A stretch of DNA of 64,000 bases, from contig JBANSL010000013.1 in the NCBI GenBank assembly GCA_037127255.1, positions 65,785,688 through 65,849,687 on the forward strand, in the 5' to 3' direction. Within the stretch, counting starts at the first letter, position 1, and the number at the start of each line of letters is the position of its first letter. This document shows positions 33,921 to 46,500 of the stretch, in pieces. The position numbers and the translations under genes are program-made. The notes beneath the pieces are model-generated. The model searched no databases. It was not told the origin of the DNA and saw nothing but the letters and a program-made list of their open reading frames with translations. Source of the DNA: Persicaria tinctoria. Lineage: Eukaryota; Streptophyta; Magnoliopsida; Caryophyllales; Polygonaceae.

Positions 33921-36042
33921 AGGAGCTAAGGGGGGCGACGGATGATGCTTGCAAAGATCATACGGCTGACTCCTCTACTGTTGAAAACTTCTTGCTTTCC
34001 CTTTCGTTTTCTTTCCTCCTCTTGGTCTTGTTTGGGTTTTCTACTATGGCTACGAAGAAGGTTAACTTTCTCTTTTGGAATTGCTTTAGCGCAGGTATAA
34101 AAAGGGCTTTCGCAAGGCTATGAGGTATATCCGTAAACAGTGTGTCGTCGATGTTCTGGCGCTCATGGAAACGCGTATCTCTGGTGTCCATGCAGATGAA
34201 GTCTGTAAGAAGTTGGGCTTCCCTAAGTTTGATAGAGTGGAGGCGACTGGTTTTGCGGGTGGTGTCTGGTTACTTTGGGATGATCAGAAGTATAACCTAA
34301 CTATACATGATAAGAAGGCCAATCACGCTTCCTGGCAAGACGGGCTCACTAGGGCTCACTTGAATGCTGTCTATAGCCCCCCGACGATGGCGAGGAGATA
34401 TCCCTTTCTGGTCGGACCTTATTGCTTGCTTAGCAGCCATCAATGGCCCGATCTTCCTCGGGAGGGGGGGGGGGGGGGGTGGTTAACTGTATTGTGGATC
34501 TTGGAGAATCTCATGGTGGATCGGGTCGGGTCCACTCGGATGTTGATGCGTTCCGAAAAATCATCCGCGACTTAAGTCTTATCGACTTGGGGTTCACAAG
34601 AGAAGATTTCACTTGGATCAAGGTAGGCCTTGGCGGCAGTATTGTCTAAAAGGGGTTGGATAGGGTTCTCACGAACATTGAAGGTCGTCTTCGATGGGAG
34701 GAGGCTAGGGTCCGACACCTTCCAAGGTATTCGTCCAACCATAATCCTCTCTTCTTAGAGATCTGCCTGGATATTGTTAAGAATCGGAAGAGACGCCCAT
34801 TCAGATTTGAAGCCGCATGGCTTTCGCATGAGCAATTCCCGAGTTTCGTCGATGAGAAGTGGATTCGTGATTGCCCTGCACCTTCTACGTTGTCTAATTT
34901 GAGCTCTGACCTAACTGAGTGGAACAAGAAAGTCTTTGGCCGCATCCAAGCCCGTAAGGGTGATCTCATGTCCTCCCTGGATAGCATTCAAAAGAGAATT
35001 GCTAGAAACCCTTCCGTCGAGGGTCTTGCTGAGGAGGAGAAGATCTTCGCGGCTCTAGATGCTACGCTTGAACAATAGGAGATGTTGTGGTACCAGAACT
35101 ATAGGGAGAAATAGATTACTCTTGGCGATCGAAACACGAGTTTCTTCCACGCTTCGACTATTGTGAGACGTAAGCGCAATCGTGTGAAAGGTCTCCGCAA
35201 GGATGATGGAGGGTGGACTGAGGATAATGGTGAGATGGAATCCCTTGCGTTGGACTATTTCAAGAAGTTGTACGAGGAAAGTGTCGTGGTCGGGTCGTCT
35301 AGTTCTTGATCGTTTCTCTTCCCTCGCCTGGAGAGCAACACTTGGTAGGTTTTGGGTAGGCCAATCCTTCAAGATGAAATCAGAAGGGCCTTCACCGGCA
35401 TCGGTGCCTACAAAGCGCCGGGCATCGATGGATTTCAACCAATTTTCTTTCAAAAGTGCTGGAAAATTGTCGGAGAGTCGGTCAAGACTTTCGTCTTGGA
35501 TTTCTTCGGCTCTGGTAAATTGCTATGGGGGTTAATGACACTTTGATTGTTCTTCTCCCCAAAGTTGGTAATCTGGGGTCCATCCAACAATTCCGGCCCA
35601 TTAGTCTGTGTAATGTTATCTACAAAGCAATTTCCAAGATCATGGCCAAGAGGTTGCAACCGGTGATGGTTTCCTTGGTTGGGCCGACGCAGGGTAGTTT
35701 CTTGCCAGGGAAGCTCGTCTTGGACAACATCGTCATATCTCAAGAAGTTGCACATTCGATGAGAAGAAAACAGGGCAAGAAAGGGTATGGTGGATGTGCC
35801 ATAAACTTGATCTCGAAAAAGTCTACGATAGGCTTAGGTGGGATTTCATTGAAGAAACTCTTGTGGAAGCAAACTTGTCGAGAACATGGGTGCAATGGAT
35901 CATGGAATGCGTGCGTACCCCTGCTATGAAGGTGTTGTGGAATGGGGAGGTGTCGAGCCAATTGTACCCCGTCCCGTGGAAACCGTCAGGGAAAAAGTAA
36001 GTTATGAGCCCGATGTTGGACTTACAAATGCGAATGGTCTTA
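33921..36042 (+). pseudogene. LINE ORF2: endonuclease and N-terminal reverse transcriptase, broken
   Basis: The ORF2-like start MATKKVNFLFWNC (ATG at 34046) shifts frame near 34098 into KAMRYIRKQCVVDVLALMETRISG, the ExxR-type site of an AP endonuclease. Later pieces are VVNCIVDLGES..., LIDLGFTREDFTW, LDRVLTN, a linker with EAAWLSHEQF and RNTSFFHAST, then RT: IRRAFTGIGAYKAPGIDGFQ and QFRPISLCNVIYKAISK, LPGKLVLDNI. At least six frame breaks occur, one at a run of 16 G (34464-34479), and in-frame stops lie at 35077 and 35113. Homology is lost before the YADD box, at the MITE at 36043. Confidence 0.82.
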
Positions 36043-36353
36043 GACTATCCACAATGGTTTTATTTATAATGTATACATTTGCACAAGATGTGTAAAAATA
36101 TACCTTACTTTTTTGTATTTTGCTCCAGTGGTCAAATGTGTATTTTTTTACATATCATTCAAATACAATTAATTTAAACCAAAAAAAATAAAATCTTAAA
36201 AAATACACCAATAAAATTTGCTTTTTGAAAAAGTTTTCGCACATTGGGGAGGTGATGTGCTCAAATTTGCACATTACATGCTCAAATGAAGGGCCGGCCC
36301 TAGGGTGGACCAAGAGGTCCGACCGCACAGGGCCCTCAAAATTTCGGGGCCTC

Positions 36354-36436
<83 letters not shown>

Positions 36437-36632
36437 GCGGATCTACTTGTATGCTCAAGCATCCCCAAAAAAAAATAAAAAAATTTAGTGTTAATTTCTT
36501 AATATTTTTCGTCAAGCATCCCCAACCCGGGAAAAAAATTACAAAAGAAAATATTTTTTTACCCTTAAACATTCTCGGAATGATAAAATTTTTACCTTCA
36601 AGTATCCCCGGAATGACGGTCCAGGATCCGCC

Positions 36633-36683
<51 letters not shown>

Positions 36684-37091
36684 TTCTTTAGCCTAATTTT
36701 CTACCGCAATTTAAAAAAAGACGATTATTGGGTAGTTTTACAACACTCAAATTCTTTCCTAATAAAAAAAAGATGGTATTCTTCTATCAAACGAGAGAGA
36801 AAGAGTAGGGCCCCTATGGAAGACTTTGTTTTTGTTACAAGGATGAAAATTATTTGTTGTTTTAATCAAGTCTTTAATATATTATAAGTAAAAATTAAGA
36901 TTATTATAATTATAAAACAACTTTTAATATATTTTTGTTATTAGCAGAGCCTAATATTTATTAGAACAGGAACCCGGTAACCATAGGACCGGCCCTGCTC
37001 AAATGTGCACATTTGCACACCCTAAATGTAACCAATGGAGCTAAAAAATGTCTAAAAAATACACATTTACACACAACCATTGGAGTTAGTC
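36043..37091. mobile_element. Tourist-like MITE, copy 3, expanded by nested insertions
   Basis: TTA flanks both ends (36040-36042 and 37092-37094). Ends GACTATCCACAATGG and CCATTGGAGTTAGTC are inverted. The interior matches copies 1 and 2 in reverse orientation. A hAT element occupies 36289-36997. Confidence 0.8.
36289..36997. mobile_element. hAT-type non-autonomous element
   Basis: Perfect 8-bp target duplication ctcaaatg (36281-36288 and 36998-37005). Terminal inverted repeats AAGGGCCGGCCC / GGACCGGCCCTG fit the CAGGGCCGG hAT terminus. Inside, 36434-36635 is itself bounded by GGGGCGGATC / GATCCGCCC inverted ends and may be another small hAT element. It contains a (TA)n tract (36357-36433) and a (TG)n tract (36635-36669). 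Confidence 0.8.
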
Positions 37092-37750
37092 TTACGAGTA
37101 CTTCGGAGACATAATATGTCTTTTGACACAACAGATTTCTCTGTAGTTTACAATATTAATGTAGTGCATTTGTGTGATTTTAAAAAAAACTAATGCAACT
37201 AAATAATTACCTAATGTAACATAATAATATTAAGTAGTTATTTAGTAGTGAGTAGCATTAAGTTATATTGCACACCTGATTAACTTAATGCTACTGAATC
37301 ACTACTCATTAAATCAACGGATGTGTACCAAAAAAAAAACTTTTTGTGCTCCGTAGATTGCAGAGTAAGGATTGTCCTCTTAAAAAATTTAACCGGTTGA
37401 GATTGATAAATATGGGTTAAGCATTGCTAGACAATTGACTAATCTGATCTAAATCGAATTTGTCCGATCTATCGATATATTTCTAGAATGTGGTAAATAT
37501 ATACTCCATATAGATGGATTTTCTATACTATAAATCAAACAATTTTTCTAACTTAACCTTGAGAGATATGTTAATAGGTTTAAATGTTTAATTGGGCAAT
37601 ATTTTTAAAAATTAAGTTATTTTAACTTTTTTTAATATTACTTTCGTTGTATCACTTTTTTATTTGGTAGAAAATATTTCTCAATTGAATTTCATAATTG
37701 ATTAGAAAGACGTAAATCCAATACCATTCCTTGAATTGGTAAATAACGAG

Positions 37751-37826
37751 CGGTCATCCGGGGTTCGAACCGGGGACCTTTGGGTATTACCCGCAAGTCC
37801 TTTTCAGTTGAGCCATTCCGGAATGG
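37751..37826 (-). ncRNA. tRNA-like sequence (A and B boxes), probably a SINE head or decayed tRNA
   Basis: Minus strand contains TGGCTCAACTG (A-box-like) and CCCCGGTTCGAACCCCGG (B box with a full T-arm stem). The acceptor stem does not close, so it is not called as a functional tRNA. Confidence 0.45.
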
Positions 37827-38977
37827 TTAAATGCACATATTACACGCAAATGAGATTTTCCGGATCAATATAAGATTATTGAATTAAAATTTTCTATATC
37901 AAATTAATTAATACATGGGATTACATAGTGTATTAGATTATATGTATATACTAGGGTGGCAGACCCGTGCTACGCCCGGAGCATTATTTTATATCAAATA
38001 AATGACTTGATATTATAATTGGTGAATAACGCAAAATTAACATGACATAAATTTTATGATAGGGTAATGAAATATCAATAACTTATTTAGCAAATTTTAA
38101 GCATATTTTTTAGTTACTCATTTTTATTAGCATAAGTTACAATTGGTAAAATATTTAGATATATGCACTTTTTTAAACTTATAATATTCTGTTTTTAAAT
38201 TAAGCACATAAATTTGCTTCAATCGAGAAGTTTCTTATATGGTGAAATTTTATTGCATGTATTTTTTCTTTTTTTATTTAACGATTAATATTTTTATAGG
38301 AAGATATTTTTAAAAACTAATAATATTCTAACAATTTTCAAAATAAAAAATATCATCTTAATTTATAACAATGCAAAAAGATCAAAATGCACTCTTTAAA
38401 TATAATTAACTTTACTTATAAAGAAGTTAATTAAATTATAGCATAAAAATGAATTAATTTTACTGCTGTCGTCTGAAGACTCTGGGGATGACGTCGATCC
38501 GACTCATTAAATATAATTTTACATTTTGCTTATTTTTTAATTAATATTAAAGATTATCAAACTTTTAACACTCATCTGCAATTTCACATTAATTTTAATT
38601 TATATTTATATAAGAATATACAATAATACCATTAAACAGGTTTATTTTTAAAATTTCTGTTCTTTATTCCTTAAACAGTAATGGTGATAATAACTTAATA
38701 TTGTGATGTCATTAAGGGATGTGATGAAAATTACTACTTGGAATCCAAAGAAATTGACATTTAATAATTTGTAAAATGAAAAGAGAACCGTTTATTTTTT
38801 TGAATTTAAGGCATTAAATTTAATGCAAAAAATAAATTTAAATTAATAAATAAACATGAGGAAGATGAAAGATAGATATTATTTTTTTAATTCAATAAAA
38901 TATAAATTAAACTTTTGAATTGATAAAACAAAGGATTTTAGCTAGGCATGTATTTATTAGATTGAACACAACTTTTC

Positions 38978-39009
<32 letters not shown>

Positions 39010-39014
39010 ATTTA

Positions 39015-39106
<92 letters not shown>
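38978..39106. repeat. (TTA)n microsatellite
   Basis: About 125 bp of ATT/TTA repeats with two small interruptions. Confidence 0.95.
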
Positions 39107-39108
<2 letters not shown>

Positions 39109-40877
39109 TGTATGTAGATATAGATTGTGTATAGATATTATAGACTCCATGTATAGATCAATAGATAGATGATAGATATATATTTACAAATTATTTATCG
39201 GACTTGTATTTATAGACATGAATGAAATGATTAAATTAATATAAGAGACTCATTATAACATACTACAAATAAATGAACTCTGTTAAAAATAAAATAGTAA
39301 TCTGAAAAATAAAATAAAAAGTAATCCTCCAAAATAAAAAATAAAGTAAAAAATAGTAGAAGTTGTATCATCCATGTAAACATATCAATGCTAATAAAAA
39401 TCATAATAAAACATTTATATATAAAAATTGAAAATTAATTAGAATCATACACTATATATATTTAAAACAAAATATATTAAAGTGTTTCCGAAATTGAATA
39501 TACAATTTTTATACAACAAATAAACTACAACAATTTTGCCACGAAATTCAATATATTTTTCTTGCCCTAAAATGAAGTTACAATCGTAGGTTCATTCAAA
39601 TATGCAAAAAAAAAAGAGGAAGAAAAGAATAAGAATTAGAAAAATAACTATGATGTAGATATAACAATTTTAATTATGATAAAATTAAACAATAAAAAGA
39701 ATAGATAAGCACATAAAATCCAATGTTAAATAATAGAGCAACAACAAATTGATTAATCAAAGAATGAAAGATTGAAGAGGGTAAAAAAATTCTTATGGGT
39801 CATCGAATGATCGAGGGAAGATATATATAATATAGCTCTCCCCAACTAATCTACAAAATAAAATATAAGAATAAAAATTAGAAAAATAGCTATGACATAG
39901 GCATAAAACTTTGAATTGTGATTGATAAACAATAGAAAGAATAGATAAACATATCAAATCCAATGCTACGTATATATTAGAAAGTGTAAGAATATATATG
40001 TAAAAAAAAAGCAATAAACAAATGATTAATCAAATTGAAAGATCGAAGAGGGAGTAAAAAAATCTTATGGACTATAGTAGTAATATTTAAAAGCAAACTA
40101 TATATCTAAACAAAATAACTAATTTGTGATGTGTACTTACATGATATTCTCCTCTTAGATGAAATGCTAATCGAATGAAAATGGGATGAACAATCATGGA
40201 GTGGTTTTATAATAGGAAAAATAGAGGTTATAGAATGTGAAAAGCTTTATCAATTAATGTGACAGAATATAAAGGCATTCATTTGGTAACCATTATATTA
40301 AAACCGTTTGGTTATTATTAACATCAAATGATAGCATCATCATGTATAGGCATTTGTAAACTAATTGATGGTGGGAATCAAAGAGGCAAATCGATCAATG
40401 TTTTTGCAAAATACAATTTAATGGGCAAATTAAACCAATTGATCTTAAAATAAGACTAAAGGCTATATATGATAGACTATTATAATGGGTTCACATTAAT
40501 GAGGGCGTGCTATTAAATTGGAAGAAAATGAAAAGGTGCGGTTTTAAACATTTGAATATGCATATATTGTAATATAATTGCTATTGAAATTAATGAAAGT
40601 TATGAGATCCAAAGCATATGAAGGGTCTAAGACTAAAATATATGACCGATTATAGATAAATAGATTAGAAGATAGCTAGATGATTTTGTACATATTATGT
40701 CTTTAATAGTGAGAATGCAAAAGGTTAGAAATTAAAAGACATATAATAATTTACACAATTAATAGCATAACCGTTTGGAATTCAATGTAGTTATATACAT
40801 AATTATCTTGTAGTAATTTAGACAATTAATACCACAACTTTTTATGTATAATAAAAAATTGCAAAGTATGATCAAAG

Positions 40878-40950
40878 TGTAACTAATAGGATTCGAACTC
40901 AAGACCTTATTCCTACCAAATAACTCTATTAACCATTGAGCTATGAAGAT
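40878..40950 (-). ncRNA. tRNA-like sequence, probably SINE-derived
   Basis: Minus strand contains TAGCTCAATGGTTAATAGAG (A box) and GAGTTCGAATCCTA (B box) with about 32 bp between. No closed cloverleaf. Sits inside the AT-rich repeat region. Confidence 0.45.
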
Positions 40951-41090
40951 ATTTGTGTTCTTTTGTGAAATTAAAACAAAAAATATAAAATATGAATAAC
41001 TAAATAAATGAACATTAAATTGACACTGAACACAACTTTTCATGTATTATAGATATAGATATAGATATAGATATAGATAGATATAGATTC

Positions 41091-42060
41091 GGATAAAAAA
41101 AATTATATGTATATATGAGATTCCATGTATATTAATTAATTTCGGCGATAAGTTAATAAGGTATGAAATAAATTAATTAATTAAGGGGGCTTAATGGAGA
41201 CATAAAATTTAATTATTTCTATTAATACATTAGAGAGAAAGAATAATTGTCAATTCGGGTTGTTGCCTTGAGAGCTCATAATATATTTTTTTAGTGTCAC
41301 ATTAGGTTAGAAGTCCTTAGTTTTCTTCTATAATGATGAGTGTAGGCAACAAATTTTCCATTTAAGATGTAACCTCCTCTCCTATTTCCCAACTTTCTCC
41401 CCCTCACAACCTTCAAAATAAAAAAAAAACAAAAACAAAAACAAAAATGAAATAAAAAGATAAATTAAAAGAATTTTTTTAAAAAAAATATGTGTTTGTG
41501 AAAGGAAACTAGAAAATGGAACATATTTGGGGACAGAAGATTCGGATTAGAGTCTGTAAGCTCTATTTTTGTAAACAGAATTTCTGTTTATTATCAATTG
41601 CCAAATATATAAATATAAAATTATTTTTTAAAACTAAAAGAACCACATGAGACACATGTACCACTATTTGCTCATCTACCCCTGAATCCATTTTTGCCTT
41701 GGTTTTTTTACCCCATATTTTTCGTGTTTGGATTCCAAATGCATTATGTTTATAATGCAAAATGATAAGGTGGTGTTTAATTAACACAAATTTTAAGGTG
41801 CTTAAATTATAGTGTTTTTTTTATTTCACGGTGTATTAATTATAAGGTAATTATTTTATCTCGATTTATATGATTATTTGGTTAAATTACGGTTTTGCCT
41901 CGGTTTTTACGAGATTTTTTATTTTTTCAACCAAATACTCACATAAAACAAGGTAAAATAATTACATTATAATTAAAATGCAATGGAATCCCTAGATGAC
42001 ATCTTCTATGAGTCCATTGACTCACTAAGAGACATGATCTCGTACATAATTTCCCAATGA
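41091..42060. other. AT-rich intergenic DNA
   Basis: No gene or clear element seen; presumably contains the promoter of the S-protein homologue at its right end. Confidence 0.4.
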
Positions 42061-42082
42061 CTCTTACCACCCCCATAAACAC

Positions 42083-42096
42083 ACATATATATACAT
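42083..42096 (+). promoter_or_regulatory. Probable TATA box of the S-protein homologue
   Basis: catatatatacata lies about 75 bp upstream of the ATG at 42164, a normal distance for a short plant 5' UTR. Confidence 0.55.
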
Positions 42097-42163
42097 ACTC
42101 CGGGGTAGTGTACAATCACTCATAGTTGATAGTTGGGGAAAAAAAAAAGAAATCTGGTGATCA

Positions 42164-42547
42164 ATGGTGTCATCATACCAAAAGATGTTGTTGGTAAGCA
42201 TAGTGATGGTAGCCGGTGCAGTCGGGATCAGCGCACGAGTCACCGAAATCATAACGAACAACCTAGAAGGGCACCAAACGCTGAGGATGGAGTGCAAGGA
42301 CAAGCACGGAAGCTTCGGAATCCGAGAGGTTCCATTTGGTCGAACATACGAGTTCAACTTCAAACCCACCCTTATAGGGGCCGACTACTTTTGTTGGTTC
42401 AACTTCGACAACACTATTCACTGGTTCGACATTTACAAGACTTCAAGGCTGGTCGGTAGGGACTGCGCAGATAATACTTGTCATTGGTCTGTTAAAGAGG
42501 CCGGACCCTGCACTGTCGAGTACCAAGAATGCCTGCCTTGGAATTAG
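42164..42547 (+). CDS. S-protein homologue (plant self-incompatibility S1 family), secreted
   Basis: Single-exon, 127 aa. Residues 1-24 form a signal peptide (basic start, then LLVSIVMVAGAVGISA). The mature part carries the family pattern: V.I.NNL, LRMECKDKHGSFGIREV, a core YEFNFKP, then FCWFNFDN, HWFDIYKTSR, CHWSVKEAG and ECLPWN. Six cysteines are available for disulfides. The family includes the poppy stigma determinant PrsS, but most members are uncharacterised small secreted proteins, so a role in self-incompatibility should not be assumed. Start is the first ATG after a TATA-like box; no introns, as usual for the family. The ORF is intact and ends in TAG. Confidence 0.92.
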   Translation: MVSSYQKMLLVSIVMVAGAVGISARVTEIITNNLEGHQTLRMECKDKHGSFGIREVPFGRTYEFNFKPTLIGADYFCWFNFDNTIHWFDIYKTSRLVGRDCADNTCHWSVKEAGPCTVEYQECLPWN

Positions 42548-42597
42548 AACACCATCCCCATCCCTGTATACATTATCTCAATATAGTGTTTGACAAT

Positions 42598-42654
42598 AAA
42601 AATGACTCTCACTAGAGCTTTTATTTCATTGAGGGACCTGAGTGTGATTGTTTC
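42598..42654 (+). repeat. Direct repeat downstream of the S-protein homologue, copy 1
   Basis: aaaatgactctcactagagc onwards, about 55 bp, repeated with a few changes at 43407-43463. Offset 809 bp. Confidence 0.75.
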
Positions 42655-43406
42655 ATCTGCCAAATCCAGCAAGTTTACAATCTTTGAATCGTCAAACTCA
42701 AACCTTTTAGGGACCAAGCTTTTGTTATCATGACAGTCAATCCGTCTGCCGATTATTTTGGCGTCTCGATTTACCTGACACGGGTGGTGTCATGTATTTC
42801 GAATCCATACCTTGTTCAAAACAGTCGAACTGCAACGAGGAGCAATCAGGAAACGGCGCTGGCTGGCTAGACATCATGGCTATGAGTAAGATGCTTCGGA
42901 TTTCATGTCATGTGATAAGAGGTCCCTGTGTCGAGGATCCAACGATCATTTAACAGAGTTGGATTCAACAATTATCAGTCCTCTTGCAAGAGACTGCGCC
43001 CAATAGACGAATTACCTCGATTCCCCAGTGCATGAGCAACGTTGGAATATCAGACAAGGCCAATGCATTCCATATGTAATCGACTCCATCCAGTTATGAT
43101 GATCATGAAGTTTTTACTTTTTACATATACAATGGAGTTACAACCAATTAGTGATCCCACAACTCTGTACTGGATCCAAGCTAATTGTAACAATTCACGC
43201 TGCAATTTGCAAGGGTATTACATATGGCAATGGTGTTGAGGAAACTAAAGACAAAACCAAAAATAGAAGGAATAGAATATAACTTGTAACAAGTTTTTTG
43301 AATTCTAGTTCTCATGGACCCAAACAAGACAATGTTACATGGAGGAGAAAGTAGCAAACAGACCGAGTTTCCTTCTATGAACAACACATAGTTGAGGGCT
43401 TGAGGA
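42655..43406. other. Intergenic DNA between the direct repeats
   Basis: No coding sequence recognised; no second S-protein homologue or remnant detected by eye. Confidence 0.4.
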
Positions 43407-43463
43407 AAAATGGCCCTCGCTAGAGCTTTTATTCCAATGAGGGACTTGAGTGTGTTTCTTCCA
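43407..43463 (+). repeat. Direct repeat downstream of the S-protein homologue, copy 2
   Basis: aaaatggccctcgctagagc onwards; see copy at 42598. It lies just beyond the 3' end of the NAD-malic enzyme gene on the opposite strand. Confidence 0.75.
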
Positions 43464-43575
43464 TGGGTGTTGAATTTTGCTTGTATGGTAACATTATATA
43501 AAGCTAAGTACCTGACTTGCTATAGCTGTTGTATTTATACGATACTCCAACAACGATGGGGGATGGATGAGGACT

Positions 43576-46500
43576 TCACCTTTCATGGACGAGAGGGCAG
43601 TAGACAGGAAACCACATATGCTGTTTGACATACCGCACTGTCTCCTCCTGCATTGGACAAGAAAATCATGAAAAGGTCAACTCCATGATAGCAACACTTA
43701 ACCAAAAAGATGAAGATTGGACTTTGGAGAGGTTCAAAAGGTGGTAGACTAAGGAAATTCCGAGGCATCTCAAGCATAAGTTATATACTACGTGACACAG
43801 TTTCATTGTGTTTTCCAGTAGAAGGAACGAAAACTATTTATCAGCCCAGTAGAAAACAAAAAGAAAAATAAGAAGAGGGTTATGGTGTGAATGCCTTACT
43901 TTAGACATATTGCCGAGTTCTTTTGGCCCCACATCCCCATGTCCTTCAGCAAGCCCCCCAGCAACAGCTTCTCGCAAGACAGCAGCACCAACCTCTGCCG
44001 TGATTTCTCGTATACTGCATAATGAACCAAAACATTAACAATATTGAACAAACTTGAGAGCAGCACACAAGGGAGACACAGCAAACACCTCTAACTAGTT
44101 CACTTCACACACGGCCCCCTAAATTATGATAAATTTTCTCTCTTTTGTTTACCCCAGCAGGGGCATGACATTTTTAAGTACACTTGTCTATAGTTCTATA
44201 TACAGCATCCTTATGTATGGTTCATGAACTTTTCATGTAATATGTCAATCTTAAGGTCTAATTATGAGAGTTGTGTCACAGGGGTTGATTTTACTGTAGC
44301 TATGACTCAGATGGACTCAACAGCCTACAGGAACTGCTCTTTTGAAGAATATTTGCTGATTGCTGAATCACTAGATGTGGCTTCTCTAGGAAGTCATAAC
44401 TGATTATTCAGAACATCCAATTTGCTGGAAAGTTGTTATATTAGACTAATAATTAATTTCCCACAAGGGTAGGGCTTTGTTGTATCGTTGGGAGTGAATT
44501 TGTCTTAACCCATCAGCAACTAGAGGAGACCAATATCACTTAAAAGAAAGTGATCTTTTCACACCTCAAAGCTTAATAAAACCTCTATGTACCAACACAA
44601 TTTCGAAAAATGGAGTCTTAAAAGGAAATATAACACCCAAAGAGCAGGCAGAAAGCAGTAACAAAGACAGCAAAAGAATCTGAATTTTTTTTGAGAGAAC
44701 ACCAACTCATTCACATAGTAACAACGTACAACTGTCCTGTGTATTTGGATTTGGAAAAAGAATCAACATTCTAGCCCCCTTTAAGTATCCAAAAATCATT
44801 GAATTTGTTAGCTGACACTTGAGCATAAGATTAGTGAGTAGTTAAGCACCAACAGGCCATAAGTAGTTCAGTAGTTTCATCCTCAAATTGTCAAAGATAG
44901 GATGAAAGTTGAGTTTTCACATCAATCTTGCTATATCATTCAATGAAGACGAAATATAAAAATAAATAGAAACATAGGCAATTAGGCATCATATGAAATA
45001 AAGGAATATGACCTTTCAACAGGAGGATACAGAATTCCCTTTTGAATTTCGTCATCCGTTATGTATGAAGCCAGACTGCATTGAAAAAAATGAAAGGTAG
45101 GATCAGAGGAGGCGATTGAATCAATACAAAAAATAAAACCTTTTATCCCACGCATCAGAATAGCACTTCTTTCTAGAACAATTGTCATTGATATGGTATA
45201 TTCAGCATATAAAATTGAGTAATTAACTTCTGATATGAACTGGGCAAAAACACAAACACATGTTTAGTTTACTTCCTGTAGGCATCATTTTGGGCTTTTG
45301 GCCCTGCTTTTGGCCAGGTGCATTTGCAAATACTCTTCTACATACTTGCAATATTTCTCCAAAAAAAATGTAAAATTTTGGATTGAAAAAACAAATACTT
45401 AATATAGAATAAGCTGTTTAACAAGGAACTTTCTTGTTGCAAAACTGATGTGATGTTAGTTCACTGCTACTTGACAGAGCAAAGCATGACAAGCTTCAGA
45501 GAATTAAATCATCACTAGGCAAACAAGCAGAATTGGGGAACAATTAAAATGAATTTGGTTATATAGATATGGAGCACAACAAGGCAAAATCAATATCAGT
45601 TATGCAAATGGTAGAGAAAAATTCAGTTTGCTCATGAGGGTTTTAGAGTTTTAGAAGAAATTTTGACAGATGTTGATGTGCTCCACTAGAGTGGAAGAAA
45701 TCAGAATATAGATGACATACTAAAAGAGATGTTTATCCAAACTGCATTATAAATCTAGTTAACAAGCATCTATGCAGCTTTTTCTATCAAATGAACAAGC
45801 ATCTATACAGCTTGCACTTGAAAAATAAGAACACACCAATTAATTTTATTTCACCTTTCAGAAGCAGCTTGCATCATCTCATCTGTGATAAAATGAGCCC
45901 CAGAAACTAGTGCTCCCAGACCAATTCTAAATCACAAGAAAAAAATCAACTTTAAATTACAGAAAAACACCACATATATAATGATAAATGAAACTCATGA
46001 AAGTTGGAATTTACCCTGGAAAGAGATACATGTTGTTTGCTTGGTTTACATGTCCTACTTTTCCATTCCCTGTAAGAGAGAATTGGAGGGCATATCAGTA
46101 TCTATAGTAACTTTCAAATCCTATATCTAGGAAAGGGATTTCCCATATTACAATCCAAAACTGCTGCCATGGATAGTAAATTATACTCCCTCCTAAAAAT
46201 TTAAGTCGTTTTAGGATTTTGCATAAGTTTTCATAAAACACTCACCCCTCAATCAACAACATCATTCCACTAACTTTTTCATAAATTTTATTATTTTTTA
46301 ATACCCACTACATTTTTTAACCAAACAAAATCTTTAAAAAAGTCAGCAACACACAAATCGATACAAATCATTACTATCCCCTACCTAGAAAACCTAAAAT
46401 GACATCTATTTTGATACACATCTAAAATGACCTAAATTTCGAGACGGAGGGAGTACGTTTTAGATTTTTTTTTGGGTTAAAAATTATATGTTTTAAATTT

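Larger units (their letters stand above)
21700..36042 (+). mobile_element. L1-type LINE, decayed, split by an LTR retrotransposon
   Basis: ORF1 (21740-23556) and the start of ORF2 (33921-36042) are collinear, and the reading frame runs across the insertion boundary once the LTR element is set aside. The shared 5-mer AGGAG (23552-23556 and 33921-33925) is the insertion's target duplication. The LINE lacks the 3' part of RT and the RNase H region; homology ends near the MITE at 36043. Numerous stops and frameshifts show it is inactive. Confidence 0.8.
37951..41090 (-). mobile_element. Possible Helitron (low confidence)
   Basis: On the minus strand the right end reads ...CCGGGCGTAGCACGGGTCTG + CCACCCTAG followed by T. 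This is an imperfect GC hairpin shortly before CTAG|T, as in Helitron 3' ends. Near 41045-41090 the minus strand starts TCTATATCTATCTATATC, a common 5' start. The interior is AT-rich without helicase. The sequence gaacacaacttttc occurs at both 38963 and 41029, suggesting two nested copies. Confidence 0.3.

Noticed and set aside
36336..36681. Frames containing IYIYIY and VCVCVC runs
   Set aside because: Products of (TA)n and (TG)n microsatellites inside a hAT element.
37751..37826. Functional tRNA gene
   Set aside because: B box and T-arm are good but the acceptor and anticodon stems do not pair, so it is kept only as a tRNA-like sequence.
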